In this document: one piece after another, positions 9,914 to 18,303 of the stretch
Layout: every line of letters begins with the position of its first letter
Position numbering within the stretch: the stretch's first letter is position 1
Source of the DNA: Neorhizobium galegae
GTDB taxonomy: Bacteria; Pseudomonadota; Alphaproteobacteria; Rhizobiales; Rhizobiaceae
Assembly (NCBI RefSeq): GCF_017877135.1
Contig: NZ_JAGIPH010000001.1
Coordinates: 1,475,813-1,539,812 of the forward strand
DNA length: 64,000 nucleotides
Direction of reading: 5' to 3'
Program-made: the position numbers and the translations under genes
Notes under the pieces: generated by a model
What the model was told of the DNA's origin: nothing
The model's input: only the letters and a program-made list of their open reading frames with translations
Database searches by the model: none

Positions 9914-10576
9914 TTGCGCCTCCTGCTTGTCGAAGACGACCGCATTCTCGGATCGTCGCTGAAAAAGGCGTTCGAGAAGCATGCCTATGGCGTCGACTGG
10001 TTCCGCGACGCCGAAACCGCGCTCGAGGCGCTGCGCGACAGCACCTATGGCTCCGTCATTCTCGACGTCAACCTGCCGAAGGCGAGCGGCTTCGACGTGG
10101 TGCGTGCCCTGCGCACCCGCGGCGACGACGTGCCGATCCTGATGCTGACGGCGCTCGACAGCGTGCGCGACCGGGTGACGGGACTGGACGAAGGAGCCGA
10201 CGATTACCTGATCAAGCCTTTCGATCTCGATGAACTGCTGGCGCGCCTGCGCGCGCTTATCCGCCGCCGTCAGGGCCGCAGCGAAACGGTGATCCGCTGC
10301 GGCGAGGTGGAGCTTGATCCCTCCGCCATGGTGGCGCGCTGCCGCGGCGTGCCGCTTCACATGGCGGCCAAGGAGTTTCACCTGCTGCGCCTCCTGATGG
10401 AACGGGCCGGGCGCTACGTGACCAAAAGCGATATCGAATACGCGCTCTACGACACGGATGTCTCCGTCGAAAGCAACACGATCGAGGTGACCATCTATAC
10501 GCTGCGCAAGAAGCTGGGTCCCGATTTCATCCGCTCGATCCGCGGTGTCGGCTACATGGTCGAGCGCCAACCGTGA
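9914..10576 (+). CDS. OmpR/TctD-family response regulator
   Basis: This is a 220-residue two-domain regulator. The N-terminal receiver has the acidic pair in LLVEDD, the phosphoacceptor Asp in VILDVNLP (about residue 51) and Lys in YLIKPF. A C-terminal OmpR/PhoB winged helix follows, ending SIRGVGYMVE. I chose the TTG at 9914 because GGAG sits 8 nt upstream and the protein then begins LRLLLVEDD, as family members do. An ATG at 9869 would add 15 residues. The stop overlaps the kinase start (GTGA). It is divergent from fixN. Four 11-bp-period repeats at 11991-12034 are a candidate binding site. Confidence 0.92.
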   Translation: MRLLLVEDDRILGSSLKKAFEKHAYGVDWFRDAETALEALRDSTYGSVILDVNLPKASGFDVVRALRTRGDDVPILMLTALDSVRDRVTGLDEGADDYLIKPFDLDELLARLRALIRRRQGRSETVIRCGEVELDPSAMVARCRGVPLHMAAKEFHLLRLLMERAGRYVTKSDIEYALYDTDVSVESNTIEVTIYTLRKKLGPDFIRSIRGVGYMVERQP

Positions 10577-11943
10577 CGCTCAGCCAACGCCTGTTCTTCC
10601 GCATCCTGCCGACGCTGATGGTGACCATCGCCGTCATAGGGTTCCTCGCCTATCGCAGCGCCACCCGCGAGATCGACAACATCTACGATGCCCAGCTGAT
10701 CAACGATGCCAATGTGCTGTGGTCGGTGATGAAACGTCCTCTCCTGCGCGAGCGCCGCAGCAGACCGACGGTGCAGGTGCCGGATATCGACTTCAACATG
10801 GACAATCAGCTGGCGCTGAACCAGGATGCCGACGATTACGCCGACGCCCATTCCTTCCGCGCCTGGAAGGACGATGCACTGGCGATTGCCAGCAGCAATG
10901 CCTTTCCGGCCAAGGTGCAGCGGATGAAGGCCGGCTTTTCCGATGTCACCTACCAGGGTGAGCTCTGGCGGGTCTATTCGCTGCCCATTCCCGATACGAC
11001 CATCACCATGGAAGTGGCCGAAAACATCGACCTGCGCGAGGGGCTTGTCGAAAACATCGTTTTGAACCTGGCCTTTCCGCTGCTGGTGCTGGTGCCGGTC
11101 ATCGCCATCATCATCTGGCTTGCCATCTATAACGGCATTGCCAGGATCCGGGAGCTGGTGTCGGAGATCCGCGCCCGCACCCCCGACGACCTGTCGATGA
11201 TCGAGACGCGCGATCTTCCGCGCGACCTTGCCCCGGTTGTCCATTCCCTGAACAACCTCTTGCGCAAGCTTGGCCAGTCGCTGACGATGGAGCGCCGATT
11301 TTCCGACCTTGCCGCCCATCAGCTGCGCACACCGCAGGCCGGCATCAAGCTTCTGCTGCAGATGTTTGCGCGGGCCGACACCGAAGAAGAGCGCACGGCG
11401 CTTCTGAAGGATCTCGTCATCAGTAACGAGAGGGCCATGCACATGACCGAGCAGCTGCTGCGGCTTGCCCGCGTCGGCCATCAGGCGGTGCGGCTCGAAC
11501 CCCTTCCGCTTCATGACGTGGCGGCCGCAGCCATTGCCGATTTTGGCGTGATCATCAACAATCGCAATCTCGATGTCTCGCTGAGCGGGCCGGCGGAGGC
11601 GTCGGTGCGTGGCGACCGGGCACTCCTGCGGATCATGATCGACAACCTGCTCGACAATGCGATCAAATATTCTCCGGACGGTGGCCGCATCGCGCTTTCG
11701 CTGGAGAGACGCGAAGGGGGCTGGCGGCTTTCCCTCATGGACAGCGGCCCCGGCATTGCCCCGGACCAGCGCCAGGCCGCCTTCCAGCGCTTCAACCGGC
11801 TCGGCGAAAGTGCCGCAGAAGGGGCCGGCCTGGGCCTTGCGATCGTGGCCGACATCGCCCAGCGGCTGGAGATCGCCATTGCGCTTTCGGCGGCCGACTG
11901 GGGGCCAGGCCTGCGCATCGATCTCGATATCCCCGCGGCCTGA
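10573..11943 (+). CDS. sensor histidine kinase (TctE/QseC-like)
   Basis: This is a 456-residue membrane kinase with a GTG start overlapping the regulator stop. It has a transmembrane helix near residues 10-28, a periplasmic sensor of about 130 residues, a second helix near residues 158-182, a short HAMP-like linker, then HisKA with the phosphoacceptor His in AAHQLRTP (about residue 250). The HATPase domain has the N box (MIDNLLDNAIKYSP), G1 (DSGPGI) and G2 (GAGLGLAI). The family includes tricarboxylate (TctE) and envelope-stress (QseC/PmrB) sensors. The ligand cannot be read from the sequence. The adjacent cluster at 12069 is the likeliest target. Confidence 0.92.
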   Translation: MTLSQRLFFRILPTLMVTIAVIGFLAYRSATREIDNIYDAQLINDANVLWSVMKRPLLRERRSRPTVQVPDIDFNMDNQLALNQDADDYADAHSFRAWKDDALAIASSNAFPAKVQRMKAGFSDVTYQGELWRVYSLPIPDTTITMEVAENIDLREGLVENIVLNLAFPLLVLVPVIAIIIWLAIYNGIARIRELVSEIRARTPDDLSMIETRDLPRDLAPVVHSLNNLLRKLGQSLTMERRFSDLAAHQLRTPQAGIKLLLQMFARADTEEERTALLKDLVISNERAMHMTEQLLRLARVGHQAVRLEPLPLHDVAAAAIADFGVIINNRNLDVSLSGPAEASVRGDRALLRIMIDNLLDNAIKYSPDGGRIALSLERREGGWRLSLMDSGPGIAPDQRQAAFQRFNRLGESAAEGAGLGLAIVADIAQRLEIAIALSAADWGPGLRIDLDIPAA

Positions 11944-11990
11944 GCGGCCCCCGGGAGGCCGAATCCGCTGCCCTATCCTGTCCTGACGAA

Positions 11991-12034
11991 TTCAGTTTCG
12001 CTTCATCTTCGTCTCATCCTGCTTTCAGCAGCCC
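11991..12034 (+). promoter_or_regulatory. four tandem 11-bp repeats, candidate OmpR-family operator
   Basis: Hexamers TTCAGT (11991), TTCATC (12002), CTCATC (12013) and TTCAGC (12024) recur exactly every 11 bp, consensus YTCAKY. OmpR/PhoB-type regulators bind head-to-tail repeats with about 11-bp spacing. The array ends 35 bp before the start of the 12069 gene and follows the two-component genes directly. Confidence 0.5.
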
Positions 12035-12068
12035 GCGCTAGACCCTTCATCGACAGAAGGAGAATGCG

Positions 12069-12746
12069 ATGCAGGTGTTTTGCGATTTCGACGGGACCAT
12101 TTCCAAAAAGGATGTGACCGATCTCGTGCTGCAGCAGTTTGCGCTGCCCGAATGGCACGCCATCGAGGATCAATGGACCGCCGGCAGGATTACCTCCGCC
12201 CAGTGCATGGAGCGCCAGGTCCGGCTCATCCGCGCCGAGCGCGACACGATCGACGCCTTTCTCGATACGGTCGAGATCGATGAAGGCTTCGTTGCCTTCC
12301 GCGATTTCTGCCGTGCCCATGGCCTGCCGCTCACCATTGTCAGCGACGGGGTTGCGTATTTCATCCGCCGGGTCCTGTCGCGCCACGGCATGCCCGACAT
12401 TCCCGTCATCGCCAACCGTCTCGTCGCCTCGGCGGCATCCGGCGGTCTTGATCTCGCCTTTCCCTTCATGCGGGCAGATTGCGCCGCAGGCTCGGGCGTC
12501 TGCAAATGCGCGGTCGTCTCCCCCTCGCCCCACAGCATCTATGTCGGCGACGGGCGCAGCGATTTCTGCGTGTCCCGCATGGCGACGGCTGTCTTTGCCA
12601 AGGCGAAGCTCGCCGATTACTGCGCAAGCCAGCGCATCGCCTTCATTCCCTACGACGGATTTGCCGATGTTCAGGCCTCCGTCGCCGCCATGCTTTCCAC
12701 CCCCTCCAGGCAGCCGTTTGCGCGGCCCCTGGCAAAATCTGCGTGA
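12069..12746 (+). CDS. MtnX-like HAD-IB family phosphatase
   Basis: This 225-residue haloacid-dehalogenase phosphatase has motif I DFDGTI at residues 6-11 (nucleophile Asp and acid/base Asp), motif II Ser in LTIVSDG, and a C-terminal GDGRSD acidic pair. The HAD-IB type with an N-terminal helical cap resembles MtnX (2-hydroxy-3-keto-5-methylthiopentenyl-1-phosphate phosphatase) and SerB. No other methionine-salvage genes are present, so MtnX activity is unlikely; an amino-alcohol phosphate or phospholipid head group is possible. AGGAG lies 6 nt before the ATG. It is the first gene of an eight-gene cluster. Confidence 0.85.
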   Translation: MQVFCDFDGTISKKDVTDLVLQQFALPEWHAIEDQWTAGRITSAQCMERQVRLIRAERDTIDAFLDTVEIDEGFVAFRDFCRAHGLPLTIVSDGVAYFIRRVLSRHGMPDIPVIANRLVASAASGGLDLAFPFMRADCAAGSGVCKCAVVSPSPHSIYVGDGRSDFCVSRMATAVFAKAKLADYCASQRIAFIPYDGFADVQASVAAMLSTPSRQPFARPLAKSA

Positions 12747-12758
12747 GAAGAGGTTTCC

Positions 12759-14171
12759 ATGCGCTCCAACCTTAAACTGGCCAAACCGGCAGTGCCCGCC
12801 CTCAGCGAAGACGAATTGCGTCATCTCGAGGAGACCTATTGCTCCCATGGCGATACCGTCCATTACACGGACAAGCCGAAATTCTTCAGCGGCTGCGAAG
12901 GCTCCTTCGTCTATGATGCAACCGAGACGCCGTTCCTTGATCTGCAGATGTGGTACTCGGCGGTCAATTTCGGCTATCGCAACGAGCGCCTGAATGCGGC
13001 CGCCCACCGCCAGCTGGATTGCCTGCCGCAGGTGGCGTCGCAGTATCTGCACCGCGAGAAAGTGGAGCTGGCAGCGCTCATCGCGCGCGATGCGGAAGAG
13101 AAGTTCGGCCACAAGGGCCGCGTGCATTTCAACGTCGGCGGCTCGCAGGCCATCGAAGACTCGCTGAAGCTTGTGCGCAACTATACCGGCGGCAAGAGCC
13201 TGATGTTTGCCTTCGAGGGCGGCTATCACGGCCGCACGCTGGGGGCGACCTCGATCACGTCGAGCTATCGCTATCGCCGCCGCTACGGCCATTTCGGCGA
13301 GCGCGCGCAGTTCATCGAGTTCCCCTACCACTTCCGCGGCCCCAAGGGCATGTCGAAGGAGGAATACGGCCACGCCTGCGTGCAGAAATTCGCCCGCCTG
13401 TTCGAGAGCGAGTATAACGGCGTCTGGGATCCGAAGGCCGGCAAGTCGGAATATGCCGCCTTCTACATCGAGCCGATCCAGGGCACTGGCGGCTATGTCA
13501 TTCCGCCGATGAACTTCTTCAAGGAGCTGAAGAAGGTTCTCGACGACCACGGCATTCTCCTGGTGGTGGACGAGATCCAGATGGGCGTCTACCGCACCGG
13601 AAAACTGTGGTCGATCGAGCATTTCGGCGTATCGCCGGACGTGCTGGTCTTCGGCAAGGCCATCACCAACGGCCTCAACCCGCTTTCGGGCATCTGGGCC
13701 CGGGAAGAGATGATCAACCCGACCATCTTTCCGCCCGGCTCCACCCACTCGACCTTCGCGTCGAACCCGATGGGCACGGCTGTCGCGCTCGAAACCCTCA
13801 GGATGGTGGGTGAAACGGATTTCGGCGCCGGCGTGATGGAAAAAGGTGCCCGCTTCCTCGACGGCCTGAAGGATCTGCAAAGCCGCCACGCCATCGTCGG
13901 CGAGGTCGACGGGCTGGGGCTTGCTTTGCGCATGGAGATCTGCAAGTCCGACAGCTACACGCCGGACAAGGCCACGCTCGACTGGATGTCGGACGAGGGC
14001 ATGAAGGGCGATCTTCTGGTGGATGGCCGCAAGTATGGTCTGGTGCTGGATGTCGGCGGCTACCACAAGAATGTCATCACCCTTGCCCCGAACCTGATGA
14101 TCTCCCATGCCGAGATCGATCTGGCGCTGGTTCTGCTCGACCAGTTGCTGACGCGCGCCGAACGGAGGTAG
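12759..14171 (+). CDS. class III (ornithine/4-aminobutyrate-like) PLP aminotransferase
   Basis: This 470-residue fold-type I aminotransferase has the PLP-phosphate region GGSQAIEDSLKL, FEGGYHGRTLG, the Asp of VVDEIQMG that pairs with the pyridine nitrogen, and the Schiff-base Lys in FGKAITNG (about residue 303). Family members transfer omega- or alpha-amino groups between amines or amino acids and 2-oxo acids. The substrate is unknown; association with an arginase-fold protein suggests an arginine- or ornithine-derived diamine. It starts 12 bp after the HAD gene with an AGAGG ribosome-binding site, and the next gene starts 4 bp after its stop. Confidence 0.88.
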   Translation: MRSNLKLAKPAVPALSEDELRHLEETYCSHGDTVHYTDKPKFFSGCEGSFVYDATETPFLDLQMWYSAVNFGYRNERLNAAAHRQLDCLPQVASQYLHREKVELAALIARDAEEKFGHKGRVHFNVGGSQAIEDSLKLVRNYTGGKSLMFAFEGGYHGRTLGATSITSSYRYRRRYGHFGERAQFIEFPYHFRGPKGMSKEEYGHACVQKFARLFESEYNGVWDPKAGKSEYAAFYIEPIQGTGGYVIPPMNFFKELKKVLDDHGILLVVDEIQMGVYRTGKLWSIEHFGVSPDVLVFGKAITNGLNPLSGIWAREEMINPTIFPPGSTHSTFASNPMGTAVALETLRMVGETDFGAGVMEKGARFLDGLKDLQSRHAIVGEVDGLGLALRMEICKSDSYTPDKATLDWMSDEGMKGDLLVDGRKYGLVLDVGGYHKNVITLAPNLMISHAEIDLALVLLDQLLTRAERR

Positions 14172-14175
14172 GACG

Positions 14176-15129
14176 GTGCAACTCCTTCTTCTTCATCTCG
14201 ATGATGCGTTGGAGTTGCAGCCCGGCTTCGTGCAAGCCTGCCTGATGGCCGGTGCGCACGAGATCGCCGCCAAGGACAGCGGCCGCGCCATCCGCCTTTG
14301 GGGCAGAGAGCCGGGGCTCGATGCGCTCTGGCAGGCGCTGTGCCGCACCCCGCCGAAAAGGACCGGGGGCGCACGGCTCTCCTTCATGGGGTCCGGCGAT
14401 TTTCATCACGTCACGGCGCTGCTCCTTGCGGCAGCGCTGGAGACAATGACGCAACCGGTGACGGTCATCCACATCGACAACCATCCGGACTGGGTGCATT
14501 TCCAGAGCGGCATGCATTGCGGATCCTGGGTGAACCGCGCGCTGGCGCACCCTCTTGTCAGGAAGGTGATCACGCTTGGCGTGTGCAGCGACGATCTGAC
14601 GTCACCGGAGAAAAAGGGGGCCAACCTGTCCCTGCTGGCAGGCGGCGGGCTGGAGCTTTACCCATACCGGCACGCGCCGAGCAAGGTGCGCCGCACCTAC
14701 GGCTGCGGCCCGGGCTTTCGCCAGGTCGACGGTGCGCTTCACTGGCAGTCGATCGCCGATCTGGGCGAGGAGAACTTCATCGACCTGCTTCTGTCGCGCA
14801 TCGACACCGAAGCCGTCTACATCACGCTCGACAAGGACGCGCTCTGCGCAGCCGATGCGGTGACCAACTGGGACCAGGGCTCGATGAGCCTGCCCTATGT
14901 GCTGGAACTGTTGCGCGCGATTGGCGAGCGCCACCGGGTTATCGGCGCCGATGTGACGGGCGATTACTCGGCGCCCGGCTATGGCGGCAGCCTCGCCACC
15001 CGCCTGCTGAAACAGGCCGAAGTGCTGATCGACCAGCCGCGCCGATCGTGCGACGTGCAGGCCATCCGCACCATCAACAGTGCGGCCAACCACGCGCTGC
15101 TCGAAGTGCTCTCGGAGGTGATGCCATGA
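14176..15129 (+). CDS. arginase/deacetylase-fold (ureohydrolase-like) protein
   Basis: This 317-residue protein has features of the binuclear-metal ureohydrolase fold: GSGDFHH near residue 75, HIDNHPDW near residue 97 (metal-ligand-like His, Asp and His) and TLDKDAL near residue 218 (the DxD-like position). The HxDxHPD pattern also recalls the UPF0489 group, so hydrolysis of arginine or agmatine is not certain. GTG start with GGAGG 8 nt upstream. The stop overlaps the next gene by ATGA. In this cluster it might release an amine from a guanidino or amide precursor. Confidence 0.75.
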   Translation: MQLLLLHLDDALELQPGFVQACLMAGAHEIAAKDSGRAIRLWGREPGLDALWQALCRTPPKRTGGARLSFMGSGDFHHVTALLLAAALETMTQPVTVIHIDNHPDWVHFQSGMHCGSWVNRALAHPLVRKVITLGVCSDDLTSPEKKGANLSLLAGGGLELYPYRHAPSKVRRTYGCGPGFRQVDGALHWQSIADLGEENFIDLLLSRIDTEAVYITLDKDALCAADAVTNWDQGSMSLPYVLELLRAIGERHRVIGADVTGDYSAPGYGGSLATRLLKQAEVLIDQPRRSCDVQAIRTINSAANHALLEVLSEVMP

Positions 15130-15476
15130 CCACGACGCTCTCCATCGGCACGCTGTCGCTGATCCTTTTCTGCATTGTTGCAGAAACGGGGCGCGAGCTG
15201 TGTTTCAAACTGGGGGCGGAAGGCACGCTTTTCCAGGCGCTGGCAAGGCCGGTCGTCTGGCTTGGCATTCTGTTCTGGGCCGTCGAACTGCTTGCCTGGA
15301 CACGGGTGCTGGAAAAGGTGGCGCTGTCGGTCGCCTTTCCGCTGATGGCGCTGAGCTATGCGGCAATCGCTGCAGCGAGCGCCCTCGTCTTTAAGGAAAT
15401 GATCAACCCGCGCCACGCACTCGGCATCGGCCTTGTGACGATCGGCGTGGTCTGTGTCGGAGCAACGGGACTATGA
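15126..15476 (+). CDS. half-size SMR/EamA-type membrane transporter (ArnE/EmrE-like), copy 1
   Basis: This 116-residue, four-helix protein of the small-multidrug-resistance/DMT superfamily has an early charged segment in helix 1 (AETGRELCFKLGAE) and a C-terminal helix ALGIGLVTIGVVCVG. Proteins of this size work as dimers. ArnE/ArnF pairs flip undecaprenyl-phosphate-aminoarabinose, and others export cations. It is coupled by ATGA overlaps to the arginase-fold gene before and the desaturase gene after. A second half-size member ends the cluster at 18300-18680, so the two may form a heterodimer. Confidence 0.8.
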   Translation: MTTTLSIGTLSLILFCIVAETGRELCFKLGAEGTLFQALARPVVWLGILFWAVELLAWTRVLEKVALSVAFPLMALSYAAIAAASALVFKEMINPRHALGIGLVTIGVVCVGATGL

Positions 15477-16348
15477 AAATCTTTGCGCATTCCAGATGGG
15501 ATATCCTGCCGGTGCTTGCAGCCCTTGTGCACCTTGCCTTCAACATCACCCTGATCCTCGGCTTTGAAAGCCGCCCGCTCTGGCTGTCGGCCGTGCTCGG
15601 CGCGGTCTATGCCGTGTCGATCTCCTGGAACATCAACAGCATCTCCCACAACTTCATCCACACGCCCTATTTCCGGCCGCGCTGGATGAACTATGCCTTC
15701 AGCCTCTTGGAATCCGTCACCATCGGCTTTTCGCAGGTCTACTATCACTGGATTCACATGCGCCACCACTCGGGCAACAGCGACCGCCCGAACGAAAAGG
15801 GTGAAACAGTGGATCTTCTGTCCATCTACCGGCACGGCCGCAATGGCGAGCCGGAAAATGTCTTCTCCTACACCTTCCTCAGCTTCTTCCGCGACGATAT
15901 CGGCGACATCCACAAGGCGATCGCAGCCAAGCGGCCCTTCGAAGCGAAGTTCGGCCGGTTCGAACTCTTCTCCTTCCTGGGCTTCGTGACGCTGGCGCTC
16001 CTCGTCGACTGGAAGGCCGTTCTGTTCTTCCTTCCCTTCTATTATCTCGGCAACTGCCTCTCCTCGCTCAACGGCTATTACGAGCATCTGAACGGTGATC
16101 CCGACGAGCCGATCGCCTGGGGTGTCAGCAGCCATAACAGCTTTTACAACTGGCTGTGGTTCGGCAATGGCTACCATGCCGAGCATCACTACCGGCCAAA
16201 GACCCACTGGACGAAGCTGCGTGCCTTCCATGATGAGATCAGGCAGGAGCAGGAGGCGGCCGGGACGCATGTGATCAGCACCTGCCACGCGCTCGGCTTC
16301 ATGGCGCCGGAAAACCGCCAGCAGGAGGAAGCTCCCCATGCCGGCTGA
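15473..16348 (+). CDS. membrane fatty-acid desaturase/hydroxylase family protein
   Basis: This 291-residue integral-membrane diiron protein has the three histidine boxes: HNFIH (residues 59-63), HMRHH (95-99) and HAEHH (about 236-240). It has hydrophobic helices around residues 12-55 and 165-190. Relatives introduce double bonds or hydroxyls into acyl chains or amino-lipids using oxygen and an electron donor. No partner ferredoxin or reductase is adjacent. It begins by ATGA overlap with the SMR gene, and its end overlaps the hydrolase gene by 11 bp. The acyl-modifying role supports a lipid or acylated product for the cluster. Confidence 0.87.
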   Translation: MKIFAHSRWDILPVLAALVHLAFNITLILGFESRPLWLSAVLGAVYAVSISWNINSISHNFIHTPYFRPRWMNYAFSLLESVTIGFSQVYYHWIHMRHHSGNSDRPNEKGETVDLLSIYRHGRNGEPENVFSYTFLSFFRDDIGDIHKAIAAKRPFEAKFGRFELFSFLGFVTLALLVDWKAVLFFLPFYYLGNCLSSLNGYYEHLNGDPDEPIAWGVSSHNSFYNWLWFGNGYHAEHHYRPKTHWTKLRAFHDEIRQEQEAAGTHVISTCHALGFMAPENRQQEEAPHAG

Positions 16349-17156
16349 TGGACGCTCCTTCTTCCTGGAGGGCACCAATGGCCTGGGTATCGTCCTGGTC
16401 CACGGATTGACGGGGGCGCCCGCCGAGATGCGGCTGGTCGCCCGCCAATTCCATCGCCGCGGCTTCAGTGTCCACGCGCCGCTGCTCGCCGGCCACGGCG
16501 AGACGGCTGCCGTGCTGCGCCGCTCGCGCTGGCAGGACTGGCTGGACAGCGTCGAGACGGGAAGCGCCTGGCTTGGGGCACGCACCGATGCGGTGTTTGC
16601 GGCCGGAATCTGCGTCGGCGGCAAGCTTGCGATGATGGCGGCCTACCGCAATCCCGATCGCATCCGTGCCGTCGGCGTCTATTCGCCCTGCTTCAACTAT
16701 GACGGCTGGGACGTTCCGCGCCATTACGCGCTGATCTCGCCCCATATCGGCTGGATCTCGCATATTCCCTTCCTGGACCGGCTGAACTTTCGAGAAACCG
16801 CCTCGCTTGGCATCAAGGATGCCCGCATGCGCCGCATGGTGGCCGGCATGACCGGTGAAGGCATGCTGGACAGCTTTCCCGGACGCGGCCTCGTGGAGAT
16901 GTACAGGCTCGGGCGAGCGCTCAAAACACACCTGCCCGAAATCCGTACGCCGACCCTCATCCTGCATTCGCGCGAGGATGATCTGAGCGGCCCGACCCAT
17001 GCCGAATATATTGCCGCCCATCTCGGCGGCAGGCGCGAGCTTCACTGGCTCGACGATAGTTATCACATGATCCATGTCGACCGGCAGCACCGGCAGGTGG
17101 CCGATCTGACGGCAGATTTCTTCGAGGCAGACCATGCGTCAAGCACTTGGAATTGA
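16338..17156 (+). CDS. alpha/beta-fold hydrolase with Cys nucleophile
   Basis: This 272-residue protein resembles carboxylesterase Est30 and monoacylglycerol lipases: oxyanion-hole HGLTG at residues 22-26, nucleophile elbow GICVG with Cys92, Asp in LHSREDDLSG and His in DDSYHMIHVD. The usual elbow residue is Ser; Cys is seen in dienelactone hydrolases and some acyltransferases or thioesterases. The Cys may favour acyl transfer or thioester chemistry, which is inference. GGAGG lies before the ATG inside the end of the desaturase gene, and its 3' end overlaps the next gene by 23 bp. Confidence 0.85.
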   Translation: MPADGRSFFLEGTNGLGIVLVHGLTGAPAEMRLVARQFHRRGFSVHAPLLAGHGETAAVLRRSRWQDWLDSVETGSAWLGARTDAVFAAGICVGGKLAMMAAYRNPDRIRAVGVYSPCFNYDGWDVPRHYALISPHIGWISHIPFLDRLNFRETASLGIKDARMRRMVAGMTGEGMLDSFPGRGLVEMYRLGRALKTHLPEIRTPTLILHSREDDLSGPTHAEYIAAHLGGRRELHWLDDSYHMIHVDRQHRQVADLTADFFEADHASSTWN

Positions 17157-18303
17157 CATTGCCGCCCCCTTGCCGCTCGCAGGCGCCACCTCAGCGTCCG
17201 CAGCCGCCGTCTTCAGCAGCATCCGCATGATCGGACGCGACGCGTGGAATACCTGCTTTGCCGGTGAAATCGAGACCTATGATTACCTGCTGGCTGTCGA
17301 GGAAGCCGGGCTCGACGGCTTTGACTGGCATTATGTCGTTGTGCGGGAAGGCGGCGAGATCCTGGCCGCCATGCCCATTTTCCTCTGCCACTACGCTCTG
17401 GAGACGACGCTGGAGGCCGGCCGTATCCGCCAGGCCATCGAGCGGATCCGCCGCATGGTCGATGGTTTTCTCAAATTTCGTCTGGCCTGCCTGGGCTCGC
17501 CCTGCACCGAGGCAGGCCTTGTCGGCTTTCATCCGCGCGTGGCAGCGGAGCGCCAGCCGGCCCTGTTTTGCGCCCTGCTCGACGCGTTCGAGGCCCATGC
17601 CTCTGCCAAAGGCTGTGCACTCACGGCTGTCAAGGACCTACCCCTGCCCTCGCACCTCCAGCCGACACTTCTGGCGCGCGGCTACAGCCCGGTTGACAGC
17701 ATGCCGACGGCCTGGCTCGACATCGATTTCGACACGATCGAGGCCTATCTCGCCACTCTCTCACCGGGCACCCGCAAGGATATGCGCCGCAAGCTGCGCA
17801 GCCGCGACAGCGTGCGCATCGAATACACGACCGATTTCGGCCCCCTCCTGCCAAGGGTGATGGAACTTTATCGCCAGACGCGCGCGCGCAGCGAATGGCA
17901 GTTCGAGGCGCTGACGGGCGCCTATTTCGACGGTATCCTGAAGCGCATGCCGGACAATGCCTTCTGCGTTTTGTACTTCGTCGGAGACGAACTGCTGGCC
18001 GCCAATCTTCTGGTGCACGATGAAGACCGCCTCATCGACAAGTTCTTCTGCATGGATGCCGAGGCTGGAAGGCCCTACAATCTCTATTATCTGAGCTGGT
18101 TCACCAACCTTGATTACTGCCTGCGCCACGGGCTGAGCCGCTACCAGAGCGGACAGGCCTATTATCGCAACAAGGTGCGGCTCGGCAGCCAGCTGACGGA
18201 AAACGCGCTCTTCTTTCGCCACCGCAATCCGCTGATGCAGGTGATCCTGAGATGGGTCTCCGGATGGCTTGCCGCAGATGGCACCGAGGAGCATCCGGCG
18301 TGA
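17134..18303 (+). CDS. FemAB/BioF2-like GNAT acyltransferase (Acetyltransf_6 type)
   Basis: This 389-residue protein has a C-terminal GNAT-like domain of the BioF2/CelD/FemAB type. It shows LSPGTRKDMRRKLRS near residue 210, the LYRQTRARSEWQFEALT helix, and the acyl-CoA-fold end (YYLSWFTNLDYCLRHGLSRY) then YRNKVRLG. Such proteins join acyl or aminoacyl groups to amines in peptidoglycan, exopolysaccharide or N-acyl amino-acid synthesis. The start overlaps the hydrolase end and the stop overlaps the SMR start (GTGA). It could attach the acyl group made by the desaturase step to the amine made by the aminotransferase; this is inferred from context. Confidence 0.75.
   Translation: MRQALGIDIAAPLPLAGATSASAAAVFSSIRMIGRDAWNTCFAGEIETYDYLLAVEEAGLDGFDWHYVVVREGGEILAAMPIFLCHYALETTLEAGRIRQAIERIRRMVDGFLKFRLACLGSPCTEAGLVGFHPRVAAERQPALFCALLDAFEAHASAKGCALTAVKDLPLPSHLQPTLLARGYSPVDSMPTAWLDIDFDTIEAYLATLSPGTRKDMRRKLRSRDSVRIEYTTDFGPLLPRVMELYRQTRARSEWQFEALTGAYFDGILKRMPDNAFCVLYFVGDELLAANLLVHDEDRLIDKFFCMDAEAGRPYNLYYLSWFTNLDYCLRHGLSRYQSGQAYYRNKVRLGSQLTENALFFRHRNPLMQVILRWVSGWLAADGTEEHPA

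Noticed and set aside
12069..12746. MtnX of methionine salvage
   Set aside because: HAD-IB similarity is real, but no other salvage genes are nearby and the operon partners point elsewhere.
12003..14108. Open frame of 701 codons on the minus strand
   Set aside because: Antisense to the HAD and aminotransferase genes with full catalytic motifs.
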